Shown: positions 35,215 through 47,880 of the stretch, piece by piece
Position numbering within the stretch: position 1 is the stretch's first letter
Layout of the letters: each line of letters opens with the position of its first letter
Assembly: GCA_014871385.1 (NCBI GenBank)
Contig: CM026426.1
Location: forward strand, 23,835,437 to 23,899,436
DNA from: Ceratodon purpureus
Taxonomy: Eukaryota > Streptophyta > Bryopsida > Pseudoditrichales > Ditrichaceae
Reading direction: 5' to 3'
DNA: 64,000 bases
Notes under the pieces: model-generated
What the model saw: the letters and a program-made list of their open reading frames with translations, nothing else
Database searches by the model: none
Told to the model about the DNA's origin: nothing
Program-made: the position numbers and the translations under genes

Positions 35215-38200
35215 CGGCGCGACGAGTTTTAGGTACCGAGTCTTCCAAACAATGGTGGCATCTTCGGCAAATTCGCCATCCAATGCGTCTTTGACTTTGA
35301 CAATTCCTTGTCGTTGCTGGTTGGGATACAAAACCTCCACGTGAGCATACTGAGGATAAACGTGGTCAATCGTCACTTGCTGCATTCCTATTTCCCAAAT
35401 CACTCCTTTCACATTCGGTATCCAGACCTTCTTATTTGAACGCCAATGTGAACCACTCTTCCCAATTGCGATTGTTTCGTTAGGAAACTCGGGGTGTAAG
35501 ACCTAGACATTACGTTTAGGTGGCAGTGGATCGCACTGCAGGTTAAGACATAGTCAGTACCATTGTGAATATAAGGCGTATTACTTCCAGAAAGCGGATG
35601 TTTTACTTATAACTGATTGAACGCGTACCTTGTCGCTTCTTGGCTTATTCTCACATGGCGGTACATATTGTAGGAATCGAGCAGGCTTGTTGATTTTCCT
35701 TTTTCCACGGCCGCTCCCATCAGCATCCTCTCCTTTCTTCAGCTTTGATGGCTGTTTACAGGAATTTTCTCCATCCACCCCGATCCGTGGCTTCTTCATC
35801 GAGGCCTCCGTTCCACCTGAAAGCAAAGAAGTTCGTGCCATTGTGAGCATCATCGGCTGTTTGTTTATACATTTCAATCTTCGAAGAACTAGACAACAGA
35901 GCGCATATTCCAGAACTGTCTTAGGTTAATCCGCATTGACTACGTATAACAAAGAGTTCGGGACTAACCTGCATCTGCGTCACGTGGCCTAGACGTAGTC
36001 AACAATGGGTCATTGAACGATCCAAATGCAGTTTGCATAACACTGGGTCCAACGCTTACGGTGTGTCCCGTCTCCATGGAAGTAGCATGGTTGGAGCGAA
36101 CTACAGGGTTTGCAATCTCCGGCGACACAGCGACGTTTGGCGCACTCGTGGACCCTAATATGTCAATTGTCCAGTGAGACTGCGTTAATTCAGCAGAGTG
36201 CTCTGCTCCCTCTGCGTACAAACGACGTGAAGAAATCAGTGTATCCTCAGAAAGGAATAACCACTATGCGGGAAACAAAGTATGGCCAGACAATACTTAT
36301 GACTAATCAACAATTTCGTTACCTGAGGCAGGCATTCCGTCCTCTCCACCCCTGTGTGAAGGACTGCAACTGGACGTCCTGTTTTCTGTGGCGGAGGGAG
36401 CTGTCTAGGTAGAGTTCGTCAGTTCCATGTCTCCAATGTTTTTTGTGACGTTATGCGTTTCAGCACTAACAAGCGGTGTTACAGGATTGAAATTTCTGGT
36501 GTCTTTTCCTCTGTCAGAACGGGCACCCGACTCATTCATCTTGATGATCAAATCCAGTTTTTGGCCCATGATCTCCATACTCTTCTCTGACGCTGTCATT
36601 CGTTCATCCATCAACAGCCTCCACTCGGATAGCGAAGTTAAACCTGTGCGCCATGTTCGAAGCTGTCGACCCAAGCTTCCCTCGTCTACGTTGCCACCCT
36701 CTTGGATTTTCCGCAAAGCCACATCGGTGTTCGCTGTGGCACTACCGAGTTCTTGAGGGTACTGTTTTTGGTATACATTGCATACATCTTCATATCCAGT
36801 TCCATCATTGCAATTACGTTCAATATAGAGAAGTGAAGTCGAGTTTTGAAGCAATGTTACGGTTACAAATTTGAAACATTAGTTTGGGAGAAGACTCACC
36901 TGATTACAAGTATTCTGGCTTGGCGTGGTCGAAGTAGCCCGAGTTCCGCTCTGGCGGTACATACATCAGTACCATGGTTATTGTAACGGAAGAATATGGA
37001 ACGTTACTGACTTAGAAAATCTCAGACTCAATGTTTTTATGTCCATAAAAGTTACCTGTAAGACCTTCCCTGATTCAGATGACTTCTTTTCAATATCGGT
37101 TAAGGAGTCTGAATCCATGACTGAGTCACTGTCATCCCACTGTAGAAATCCCGGATCCTGCTCCTCCACAAGCGGCTAAAACACAATTTACATTAACGAG
37201 TTGCTCAGCATCATGATTATGTGCATAATCGTCACTGACATCTTGGCTAATTTCCTCTGGAAAAATATGACTTCAAATTGACGCACAATTAATCAGCTGT
37301 ATCCAAAAGTTTCTCCCCTATAACTGTGTTACGCAATATATGTAGTATCCGTAAACATCACTCATACCGTCGAAATTTTGAATTCTCATATGATAAAGTA
37401 CCATTATGTACATTGAGATTAGTAAAAAAATAATTAGGGATATATTGCTGACTTACACTCCACTGATCGTCGGATGCCTCTGATGAAGCACACACTTTTT
37501 CCATTGCAGCTCTCAGTCTCTCTCTCTCTGCTGCCCATTCCGCCTTCTGTTCTCGAAGCTCCTGTTCTGCCTCTTTGGTCTTCCAGTACTTAACAAGTGC
37601 TGGAAAATATTTATCAGGACAATCTTCATGCTTTTCACCTCGTCCAGTATCAATCCAGTGCCTGTGGAACACGTACCTTATGTTTTTCATGCATTTCTCA
37701 ATGAAGCTTAGCACATAGTTGGGCTTCAGATTCGCATCAAACACAAATCTCTTGTCCAAGTCCTCTTTCAGATCTTGCAATGATTCATTAGAATGGTCTC
37801 TGAAAGGGATGACTGTCAACTTCAGGTAACGGCCCGCACTTGCTCTGATAATTCTGTGAACGAACATTCATATTGATGGTTCAATTTCTCCTTTAGCGGT
37901 TGCTGTCACAATCATGGACCACTTAGCTGATTGTATTAGGAAGTTCTTCTTGGATAGACGCTGTTGCTTACGCTGCGCTGTTTTTTTTGGATACACCCAA
38001 AGCCATGATCATCATGTCGCCGGAGCTGTCAGTGTACCAAGTGGGACTCCGCGTGGGGTAGCCATGCCGCCAACAATGCCTTCCTGGAAGTCGAAATTTG
38101 GTGGGACATTCTGGAACGGAGGGGTGATATCAGCTGGTTGCGTCCACGGAGGCCATAACGCGCTGTTCTGTAGGAGAATCTGATTTGCAAGAGAACCAAC

Positions 38201-38548
38201 ACCTGGGATGTTGCTCGCCACAGCACTGCCAGAGGTCGAGGACATAGATGGAACACTCGCTGGTGAAGTGGAACAGCCGGACGACAACGTCTGGCCAGCT
38301 GTTGCAGTTGGACACATCGGGGCTGCCGCAGGCGGAGTGGAAGCATTGCCCGTGTCAACTATGTGCTGAGGAGGTGCCATAATCGGCTGCCCAGAGGAAT
38401 TTCCCTGCGAGGAGAGGTAAGAGGGATACATAAACGGCATTTGATTTCTGGCTGCTAACTGTGCCGCTTGAGAATCAGCAAATCCATGTGGAAGCCCCCA
38501 CGGGGGCATGAACATGGCGCCCTGAGGATACGCCCGTGCCATTGCCAT
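35215..38548 (-). CDS. Ptta/En-Spm-like (Transposase_24-type) multi-exon gene
   Basis: Exon-like segments run in one direction. The first is a Pro/Ala/Ser/Gln-rich N-terminus (38012-38548; MFMPPWGLPHGFADSQAAQL). The second is a conserved domain (about 37458-37867): LKPNYVLSFIEKCMKNIRYV, FHRHWIDTGRG, CPDKYFPALVKYWKTKEAEQ, then a coiled coil, ending at a GTAAGT donor. Acidic segments follow at 36.98-37.17 kb. A segment at 36405-36854 carries YEDVCNVYQKQYPQELG and a basic/helical stretch. A Lys-rich segment (35630-35820) holds an NLS-like run and ends at a GTACGC donor. A last exon (35215-35412) reads HVYPQYAHVEVLYPN and VWKTRYLKLVAP. The order of a W/Y-rich domain, coiled coil and C-terminal beta-rich piece is that of the Ptta proteins that accompany plant CACTA elements. 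Exon joins are inferred and I saw no certain stop. It may be an element accessory gene rather than a transposase. Confidence 0.5.
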
Positions 38549-39104
38549 TGGGTTCGTATTTTGTCCCTGAAAACAAACAAGCCCAGTCTTTAACCACTAC
38601 TACTTTCGAGACATTGGAGGCAAACACGCTCTTTTCAAGATTTTCACAGCTATATAATTAAACTGTCAAGTGTAGGTATCTGCACGCGACTGCAGATTGC
38701 ATAAGTTAGACTCACATGATGTTTGTGCCCCGTGACGATACCTCATACAATGTCAGCATATAAAACAAACTATAAGCAATCACGCTACGAAGATATGGCA
38801 AGAAGGCGATCATAAGCGCAAGACTTGTACACTAGTTACGGTGGGAGCATTCACTCCAATAGACTCTATCTTTTTTTAACTGGGAGGTGACATTCCCTGG
38901 AAAATATCCCAAAGATCCCATTCCCAGGATTATATGAGTTGCGTTACTGCCAGATAGTAGCTGAAGCGTTAGTGGGTGCACTGCAAGTCCCTGTACAATC
39001 GGAAACATTGCTTCAATACATGATAACATACAATAGTATTGAATTGGAAAACAGATTCGTGTCCTCCTGTAGTCAGGGACCGTTCAGTTCAGCGGACGAA
39101 TAGA
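38549..39104. other. No supported feature
   Basis: Likely upstream/intron sequence of the Ptta-like gene. No promoter motif was recognised. Confidence 0.4.
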
Positions 39105-39850
39105 GGGGGGGGAAGCACAATAAAGTGGACCACAAAAGTGCTTAGCTCATTGCAAATTTCAGCCTGTTGTATAAACCCGCTAGAAAGTGGCATCTAAAAC
39201 TTCTTGATGGGAAATTAAGTTTAGGATACGGAAAGTAGACTTGATGTACTACAACTTCCGAAATTTGCGATCGTAGTTGTTGAGTTGAGACACCTCTATG
39301 AACACGACAAAGTTGAACAAAGTGAATGCAGTCATTTGGAAAAGTGACCGTATTACATTGTAGTTTTGACAGAAATCACTTTTAACTTTGTGGGGCCCTT
39401 TGTTTGTACATTACGCTTGTAGAAATGATCCGGGTGGTCGTGTTTGCAATCCTAGATTGGCGAAAAGTATCCCCGGGACGTTTTTAAAACACTGTTTTCG
39501 GTGAAACTTTTTGTGAAGTTTTTTTCACCGAAAATTGTTTTTTTAAATTGGAAAAAACATCCTCTAAAGACAATAGAGGGCCCCAAATGAAGAAATCAAG
39601 ACATTGGAAAAGTTCATTTTCATGATTTAGAACTGGGGGTTAAATAAAGTTTCAATTGAAGATGTTTTTTTCATTGAGATGTGTGTAAGATACCTTATGA
39701 CACCTTAGAGAGTGACTAAAATGCTCAAAAACTACACCAAAATGCTCAAAATTAGCTTTGAGCTATAAAAAACAGCACACTTCATATTCACTTCCTAGTG
39801 ATCACATATTGCACTTGGTGGTCCACTTTATTGTGCTTCTCCCCGAGGAT
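39105..39850. mobile_element. About 740-bp MITE with 34/35-bp terminal inverted repeats
   Basis: The left end contains AAGCACAATAAAGTGGACCA followed by CAAAAGTGC. The right end (39811-39844) is its reverse complement with a 1-base gap and two substitutions. Both ends have a G-rich (or C-rich) outer run. A TA dinucleotide lies just outside each end (39101-39102 and about 39850), compatible with a Tc1/mariner-type TA target duplication. The interior is AT-rich with a hairpin-forming CGGTGAAA/TTTCACCG pair near 39500-39530 and no coding capacity. Confidence 0.8.
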
Positions 39851-40113
39851 AAACACAAGCTTAGTATTGGCGAATTACAACATTGAAGATGGGAGACTCT
39901 TGTGAATCAATAATGTCATTCTTCAATTTTTATTTTTTTATAATTCAAGTAAACGCGTACATAGTCAGTCGACGGCCATTGGAGAATTGTCATTCTCACA
40001 TACTAGAATAAGAACACTACGAACAGTCCCTGAGGAGGCGAGATGATAGCTATTTTGCTGCTAGAAACTACATAGTGTGAATGTACTCGTTAATAGTGGC
40101 ACGGTGAACAAGA
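39851..40113. other. Short spacer, nothing supported
   Basis: AT-rich spacer between the MITE and the F-box-like ORF. Confidence 0.4.
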
Positions 40114-40611
40114 TCATTGCCACTTATCAGTGTCTGCATTATACGTCATCCGGGTGGCAGTATGACTACCATCCGGGTTAAGAACAAACTCCACACCATA
40201 AAACATTCCGTCGTCCTCAATGTCGCTTGAGTCATAGTCAAGTGCAGTCCTAGTTCCATCACTAGGTGATCCGAAAGGTCGATTCTCCCATGCTGTCATT
40301 CCTTCCCTCCATTCTCGGCGGTCCTGAACAAATTGCTTCCACCCTCGACACACCATTCGAATTTGCGTGCAAATTCGGAATTTTTGGAGGGCGTCTCCGT
40401 CCCGCATTAGGATTGGCCAGAGTTTGAACAGGACAATCTCAGGAGGTAGAGCGTCGACAAAGGACCGCTCGGCGTGAGGATCACCAAGTGGGTCGAACCT
40501 GTAAAACTGGTCTACCTCGTAATTATTGTCGTCGGAGAGAGTAACGACGACGTCATTGCGATCCTCTGAATTGACTGATAGCAATGGTGCACTAATTTCC
40601 ATACCGTCCAT
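40114..40611 (-). CDS. Small F-box-like protein
   Basis: 165 codons from the ATG at 40611 (MDGMEISAPLLSVNSEDRND). The centre reads VDALPPEIVLFKLWPILMRD, then FRICTQIRMVCRGWKQFVQD. This has the spacing of an F-box: LPPEI at the start and a V-C-RGW close. The C-terminus is acidic (DYDSSDIEDDGMFYG) and ends NADTDKW. An F-box would link a substrate to an SCF ubiquitin ligase through SKP1. No LRR or Kelch repeats follow, so substrate recognition is unclear. The single-exon frame is intact. It could be a host gene or cargo of a mobile element. Confidence 0.5.
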   Translation of the reverse strand: MDGMEISAPLLSVNSEDRNDVVVTLSDDNNYEVDQFYRFDPLGDPHAERSFVDALPPEIVLFKLWPILMRDGDALQKFRICTQIRMVCRGWKQFVQDRREWREGMTAWENRPFGSPSDGTRTALDYDSSDIEDDGMFYGVEFVLNPDGSHTATRMTYNADTDKWQ

Positions 40612-41670
40612 GACAAATGGTGCTCTCCTCCTCGATCTCTAATGTGGATGTTACACTGTCTACCAGCAATTTCGAAAGCGAGGTAGACTAAGGAGAGGTT
40701 GCCCTAGGCTGGGGTAGAAAACCCAATACAAAACATTGTCAGAGATTTCGGAAGAGGGAGCAGAAATTAGTGTAGGAGCAGTGGAGTACCTGGTGCGACG
40801 TTGGGGAGGGAAGAATGCTTTGTGGAGGACTCCCGGCGCAATCCCATAATGTACCCATGGTGAGGGTCGCGGGTAGGCTGTTGTAGCCACAGTGCGATTC
40901 GGCAAGAGGTGTAGCCAGACGATACTCTACGAAACCTAATCCATTCTATGGCACAAGCTCCGCCATAGCCAAAATACTGCGAATTCAAGGGCGGCTCCCA
41001 AAAATGGTCCGCTGTTATAAATTCGCAGCGTCTCTTGCAGGGCAGTAGGGTCCAAATACCAGCCGCCCTACTATGTAACCGAGACAATGTTGTCGGGTGT
41101 GTGAAAGTGGAAAACCTGCAAATCACATTGGCAACCCCATCGTGGTCCACTACAGTAAATATTGCTAATCAACACTTGCCATGTCGCAGGGCGCACTGCT
41201 CTGTGTATCCTACGGGGTAATACCCTCATCTAACGAGGAGATTGTCGTTTGTAGGGAGTGCATTTCTTGATCTCAATGAAATCACCTTCTCGTATCCTTG
41301 GCTATGTTTGGCTGTTTCTAATATTGGACCTTAGTGAAAGTCACACTGTTACTGGGGTTGATTCAGGTGTATTCCATTCTCCCATACGGGGGAGGGGACC
41401 ACATCCTAGTGCACTGCTTACGAGAACAGGAATCTTGCCTGCCAGAAGTCCTGTCATAATTCCGGACGGCGTTTCACTGCATAGCACATGCCAGGACAAG
41501 GCGGAATCTCTAAGAGAAATGCGGAGGTGGGGTAGAGGGCACGCTGACCCTGCGTCTGCGTTAGGTTGAGCTCCACAGTGAGGCCCCTTCAGCGTTCACT
41601 GGGAGGCCATCGTGCATCGAACACCATGCCAAGGTACGTTGCCTTCTCACATTCCTCCCATTCCGTCTGA
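40612..41670. other. No confident gene
   Basis: Overlapping ORFs of up to 127 codons on both strands without recognisable domains. Confidence 0.45.
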
Positions 41671-42168
41671 ATGAATCGATGTGATTCGGCACGTCTCTGT
41701 GCTTCATCTGTGGATAGGTTAAACTTTGGAGAGAGGGAGGATACCATGGTGATCGTTTACCAAAAGGATTTTGGGCAGAGGTTGGACAGACGAGATAGAT
41801 TCGATGGAAATCCCACCTGGATGCAGACGGTTATCAGAGAGTATGAATTGGGGCCTCTAGGGCCCCGACATGAGTGCGAAGCATGTGACTGTATCACATG
41901 CGGACGGTACAGATGGTTTCGGAGAGCAATTTGCGCGTGTGAGTTGTCATTGCGGTGGGGAAAAACGACCGGCTTAGAGGAAGCAATGCATCTAAAATGG
42001 TTAAGGTGCAATTGTGTTCCAGACTACGGATTCTTTAGCAATGACAACTGTTGTAAATGCATTCTCGAGATGACGACGCAAGAATGCGAGGACACTCGTG
42101 TAAGCTCGTATAGTTTGCCTTCCGAGTTTGATGGGTCCGACGCAGTGACAGTCCTAGGCAGTTTATAA
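41671..42168 (+). CDS. Cys-rich protein of unknown function
   Basis: 165 codons, intact frame. The first 60 residues are polar (a second ATG begins MVIVYQKDFGQRLDRRD). A cysteine-rich centre follows: HECEACDCITCGRY, then ICACELS, then LRCNCVPDYGF, and CCKCILEM. That gives eleven or more Cys with C-x2-C-x-C-x2-C spacing at the start, consistent with zinc binding. The tail is Ser/Asp-rich (SLPSEFDGSD). No family recognised. It lies about 1.2 kb upstream of the CACTA gene on the same strand and could belong to that element. Confidence 0.5.
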   Translation: MNRCDSARLCASSVDRLNFGEREDTMVIVYQKDFGQRLDRRDRFDGNPTWMQTVIREYELGPLGPRHECEACDCITCGRYRWFRRAICACELSLRWGKTTGLEEAMHLKWLRCNCVPDYGFFSNDNCCKCILEMTTQECEDTRVSSYSLPSEFDGSDAVTVLGSL

Positions 42169-43336
42169 TACCGTCCGGGGGAGAGATAAGGCGTATGCTG
42201 AATGTCGCAGACGAAGGAGAGATTCGGCTACTCAGCGGTGAAGACTCTTGGGGACGAACAGAGCTGCTAATAAAAGTACGCTCCACAGAACCTCTTCCAA
42301 CTGACTCGATGGATGCAGTGCGACTTGGAGAGAACAGAAATAAAAGTGAAGAAATTGATATCAACGACACAGCATCATCTGCATCTCATCCGGGCAAAAG
42401 ACATAGAATTTCTTGATCATAAGCATGTTTTCTTAGCGAGCGTAGGGCTTACGGTTGCGGGTCGATGTTCTCTGGAACCATTAATGGGACTCCACAACAG
42501 AGCGCGACTACTAGTGTGCTCCTGGTCGATTGTGAAGCGCCACCGTTGACGATGGCCTCATCTCTCCTAGGATGTCAAACGCCGGTAATTTAGAAGCCTA
42601 TTGCTAATGCCAATGTTTTAGCCGTTGAGGACGTCTTATATAGTTTACTGTGCTTCAGCGCAGAAGCATTCCTCTGGAGGACACTAAGCCAGCGTCATTA
42701 TTTCCTGTACGATCTCAGTGGAGGAATGTAGGAGGTCTGGATCCGCACAATTCCCATGCCATGCTTACATGGTTTGGACTACCATACGTCAATTGGCGTA
42801 ACGCCAGCTAGGTCCTGTCTTCCATACATAATGAAAGCTGATGTTGTTGCAAACTTTGTTTTCTTTTCCAGTAAATCATACAACTTCACGTAATGCACAT
42901 GTGTTACAAGATTTGCATACCTGCATTGCAGAAAGTTTCCTATGTACTGCTGTTATGTCTGAATGTCGTCTGCAATTTGTGAATTTCAATTCCCTTTCCT
43001 CGTCATTGCATGAAACGCTGCGTGATTGTTATTCTTGGTGTCTGACAGCGACCATGGTCACTGCTCTTCCCAAAAATACGAACCTCATTGCTTTTGGCAA
43101 TGCTTCATCTCCACACGAAAGTCCTCCATAAAGATCCATGCCTTTGTAATTAGTTACAATCATCGGCAATGATGATTCTAATTTGAACTGTTGGCGCGTT
43201 ACAGACATGTGAACCTCGTGTTCCCACACCATAATTTCCGATTACAACCGTTGATGGTATGTGCAGGACATCGAGGAAGTACCCGTTGGCTTCATCATTT
43301 TCTCTTACAGGATGTCTGAAGTCCACTCCATAGGCA
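42169..43336. other. 5' flank of the CACTA gene, nothing specific
   Basis: Short ORFs only. The CACTA element's 5' terminus may lie here, but I could not pair it with a 3' terminus. Confidence 0.4.
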
Positions 43337-45921
43337 GTGGTTGACATGGAAGGTGGCATTAGACGGCAGTCACCTGGGCAGAGGCGCATACGTGCGCGGT
43401 CCGTGAAACTCTTAGAGAGAGAAATCGCTCATGCTCAGAGACAGGGTTTAATCAAATTGAAATGTCCGTGTAATCTTCACGCACGTGGTCAGCGCTCTTC
43501 CCTGTCATTGACATCCTATCGACGTTGTGTGACACGAAATGGTCGACATCCGTGGTTCTACGGAAGCAGTGAGGTAAGTTTGTATCATGAACCATTGTTT
43601 GCCGATCACCTACTATATTTGAAATTTAGGGGCCTGATGTGCTATTCGAGGGAGAACGCTGTTGAGCAAGCGCAGACCATGTAATTGTCAGGATCCATGT
43701 TTTGTCGCGGTGTTGACATAATATGGGTTCAATATAACAAATGTAAGTTATGTCCAGTACACGTTCTAGCCGCGACATTCCCCTTTTCGCAGTCCATATC
43801 TTAAACTCCATGTGCACCCAAAAATTCGTTGCTTGCCATACGCATCCCCTTTGTTCACTTCCGCACTAGATGTTGGCTTCACTTCTACAATTTGCTACAC
43901 ATGAATTCCAGTTCATGCCGCTGCTATCTCTTTGATACCATTGGTTTATATTGACTTGTACATAGTTCGTTGCATTTTTATGTATATTTACAGGGGGTAT
44001 CTGATGTTCACGTTGTCTTCTTACAAATCCAGGGGTATGAAGACCACGTTTCCGACGTGGAATGGAATGATCATATACTGTGGTACCACGGGGAGAGGGC
44101 GAACGAGGAAATTCGAAGAGCTCGAGATATAACCCTAGACAATGGTATTAACATCGTGGACATGGTCACAGACACGTACGGCCTGGCGGACTTGAATCGT
44201 CGAGAAGCTGAGGTGGAAAGACATGGTTTGTGATACGATCCAGTCCCTGCGGAGGGCGTTGGTGGGGATTCAGAAGATTCAGCAGGACATGGCTTGCACC
44301 ATGTTCCGTCACCAAGGCGACATCGCAGTCCGCCCCTGGAGAATGCAACTGAGACCGGTGCAGAGAACGTATTCATGCCAGATGACGTGCAATCAGAGGC
44401 TGTGGAAAACGCAGAGCGACAGCAACCAGCTACAGCAGAAGAAGAGGGACAAGGAAGCCCACTCTCATCCGAGGATTTCAGCACAGGGACTCGGGACGAA
44501 TCTGACCTTGAGTGGGGAGACTCAAATAGCGAGACTGAGGCATCCGTAACAGCACTTCAAGAAGCCGCGGCCACCCCACTATTTTACGGCTCCACCATGT
44601 CCAGCTTGGGTTGTACATACTTATTGTTGAATTCATGGAAACTTCATGGTAGCACCGATGTGTCTATGGACGAGTTATTTCGACTCATGAGCAAGTCCAT
44701 TCTACCTCAACCGAATTCTCTTCCTTCCTCTTACAGAGAAGCCGCTGAATATGTAAAGCGTCTAGGGCACTCGTATACAAGTTTTGACGTGTGTCCTAAG
44801 GATTGCTGCTTATACAGGAACGAGTTGGAGGACGCCACATCATGTCCAAACTGCCGCTCACCAAGGAAAAATAGAGCAGGGAAGTCGCTTGTTCCGCAGA
44901 AGGTGCTGAGAGTGTTTCCCGTTACTCCCAGGCTGAAACGAATATTTCGGAGTCCTCTGCAAGCAGCAGCCATGACATGGCATGCAATGCGGCAGAGGAC
45001 TGATGGTCTGATGTCACATATTTCCCACTCCAAACAATGGCTGTGGATAAACGAACGCTACCGGGAGGAGTTTGCATACGATGACAGGTGAGTCCGGATG
45101 GGCCTCATTGCAGATGGTTTCAATCCATCTTCTGACAAACGCAGTACGTACTCTATTTGGCCAATCCTTCTTTTGAATTATAACATGGCTCCTTGGTTAA
45201 CCACAAAAAGATATTTTATCATTTTGGCAATGCTAATTCCGGGACCAAAGTCAGTGACGTCCGAGCACTTTGATGTCTACATGGCTCCTCTTATTGACGA
45301 GTTGTTGGAGTTGTGGACTTACGGAATATACTGCAAAGATGTTGCAAATTACAAGAACTCCTCTGCCTTTATTCTCCGTGCAATGGTCATATGGACAATC
45401 GGAGACTTTCCTGCGCACGGTATGTTGGCCGGGTGCACAACGAAGGGATTTCATGGCTGTTTTGTGTGCGGTGCTGGCTTTAGATCACGCCGAGCAAAAT
45501 TGCTTCACAAAAACGTTTTCGAGAACTTTGCACGGAGGTACCTTCCACCTGACCACCACATGCGACATGACTCTGCAAATTTTGGCACTGTCGAAGTGCG
45601 ACAGCCGCCGCTTCCGGTTTCAAGTGCCACTGCTTTGAGGTTAGGACGGGAGCGAGAACGGTGGCTTGGAGAGGAAGGGACACCACTTCACAATGATCCT
45701 GTTAGGGGGCATGGCATAAAACGTGTCTCCTGTTTTTTCCGGCTCCCGTACTGGCACGTAAAACGTCCTAACCCTCAAGAAAGTATCAGTTTTATTTTGT
45801 TATGTGTTTCTCTTACAGGTGCCTAAAATTGTTTTGCATGCTGATAGGGAAATGTATTACAGTCTGAATCCTGTACAGGATAATTCATGTTGGCTCCCCC
45901 ATACATTGCAGATTTTAGGAG

Positions 45922-46440
45922 GGTATCACCGATGTCCTGTCTTTAATTTCCTCGATGTTCTGTCATCAAGTTTCTCGATCTTCTGTCTGCAGCTCCCCCG
46001 TACATTTTATTAGAGTCTGCATCAGAGACTTGTTAAGTTGTATTCGAAACAGCAGTCCGTTAGCTGGTTACCTGAGCTTGCGATGGTTGCTGTTGTGAGA
46101 GAGGAGTGTACACTGTCACTCTGAGACATGTTTGGTACCTTGAGTGCATATATTTCTTTTAATTTTGGGTTGGTGGTTTTCAGTTTCTGATGGTATATTA
46201 CAATTGTTGGTGAAATGTGGGTCTGTGCTTGGGCGATTGGGAATGGGTGTTCGTTGGTGTGGGAGAAGGGATAGAAGCGTTTATGGAACAGAGTGTCAGG
46301 GTTGTAGCAATGCACATGTTATTGTGTTTATAGTTTCCTGGGCCGTGTGACTTGTGGTTGTTTTAAAGTGAGCGTTTCTTTTCTTCTGGAGCAGGGTGGC
46401 TTTGGGTATGTGGTTAATATGTAGCCAGTACCTGATCGGC
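45922..46440. repeat. 519-bp dispersed repeat, copy 1 (inside the CACTA gene)
   Basis: It begins GGTATCACCGATGTCCTGTC and ends GATCGGC. It is the same length as, and nearly identical to, 54379-54897, with only scattered substitutions. A minus-strand 97-codon frame is open in both copies, but it has no domain and is probably chance. No inverted termini were found on this copy. Confidence 0.9.
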
Positions 46441-47880
46441 CATTTTCGCTCACTTGAATTAGATATAGAATTCGGTTATATTGTTTCTTTATTTCAGTTT
46501 TGAAAGTTTATAGTCAAATTTTTTATGTCATCCACTACTCCGAGGTCCAATTCAGTAAATAACAAGTCTTTTCCAGCAGCTCCTTGGACTTTTGTTACTC
46601 TTGCTGTAGAGCTCGCTACATCTTTTATAGTTCGAGAATCATATTTAATTGTCTTGTTGGAGTGCTTTTGGTATTCAATTGTGTTTCTCCTGATTCGGAG
46701 TGTTGTTAGTAGCTTGTGAGGTGTAAGAGTGATGTGGAAATGCATAGGTTTGTTCTATGTTCTCTGCCGAAGCGTTGCGTTCTTGCAGGCTTGATCACAG
46801 TTGTACAAAGGTTTCACTGTATCAATTTGACATATTGAGCTTCAGATTACTGTTGTTTCTCCTATCACCACCTTTCTTTGAGTTGTGATTGATGATTTTG
46901 TTACACAGTGAACACAAGCTTATCCCTCTCTCAAGTAGAGTCGGTGTGTCCGTTACCAGGCACTTTGGACTGTCAACCTTTAGCCTTTTAATTGATGACC
47001 TTTAGCCTTTTAACTGAATGATAACGTTTTTGCTGCAAATGGGCTGTTCTATACAATTACGTTATACTTGCGAATTGATAGGATAATATGAATTCCCATC
47101 GGTGCTAGTTGCAAGCTTCTAAATTGGTGCATTAAACCCGGTAGGCAGTTGTCATTAATTCATAGAAGTTTTTGGAACCGTGGATAATTCGTTGACAAAT
47201 TTCCCATCTGATTGGGTAAGTTATCGGAGTACACATAGGTCCTAAGTCGTCTGAACTTAATTGTTTTTTTAAGTTGTACAAAGCTCAGTTTGATTCATGC
47301 TTTGGACATCAGTGATGTAGTATCGGTTGATCAGTTGCTTGAGGTGCCCACATTGGCGACGGCGGAGGGAAGTATAGCTGTTCGTGTGTCAGAATTGTTC
47401 GATTTGTAAACTTGGTCCAAGGTGTCTCGTGAAGTTTGCAAAATTGTACGCCTCACTTGCGAGTCATAACTAATTATACATTTTAGTTCTAGTAGTGACT
47501 TTGCTTTGTAGACAAGAAGTTGAATTTTCAAATTAGGGCAATTCTTTAGAGTGGTACATGAGCTAGAAGTGCGCTTGTGTATGTGAACAAATAGAAACGG
47601 TTGCTTTTGAGTGATGTGATCGAGGTGTAAGAGTGATGTGGTCGAGCATTGGTAGATTGTGGACATGTTTTCACGGAAGTGGTTACGAAGAGTGTATACG
47701 TGACAATTGCTGCGTCAGTATATAGTTTATTCATTTTTCGAATGGGGAAGTGGCCACTCGTTTTTTTTTTTGGCGCCTGTGTCACTAACGAAGTTTATAA
47801 CCTGTTCATTTGTAATGTCCTCTGTTGGCCGACGATGTGTAATGTCTGCTTTGCAATACAGGAACAGGTTATTCAGGTCA
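46441..47880. other. Insertion-like AT-rich interval within the CACTA gene
   Basis: No CACTA coding sequence can be read here, although the protein continues on both sides. A 20-bp direct repeat GAGGTGTAAGAGTGATGTGG occurs near 46719 and 47622, about 903 bp apart. That could mark a duplication or the edges of an insertion. Nothing else is supported. Confidence 0.5.

Noticed and set aside
46022-46315. 97-codon ORF conserved in both 519-bp repeat copies
   Set aside because: With near-identical DNA an open frame in both copies is not independent evidence of coding, and there is no domain or codon signal.
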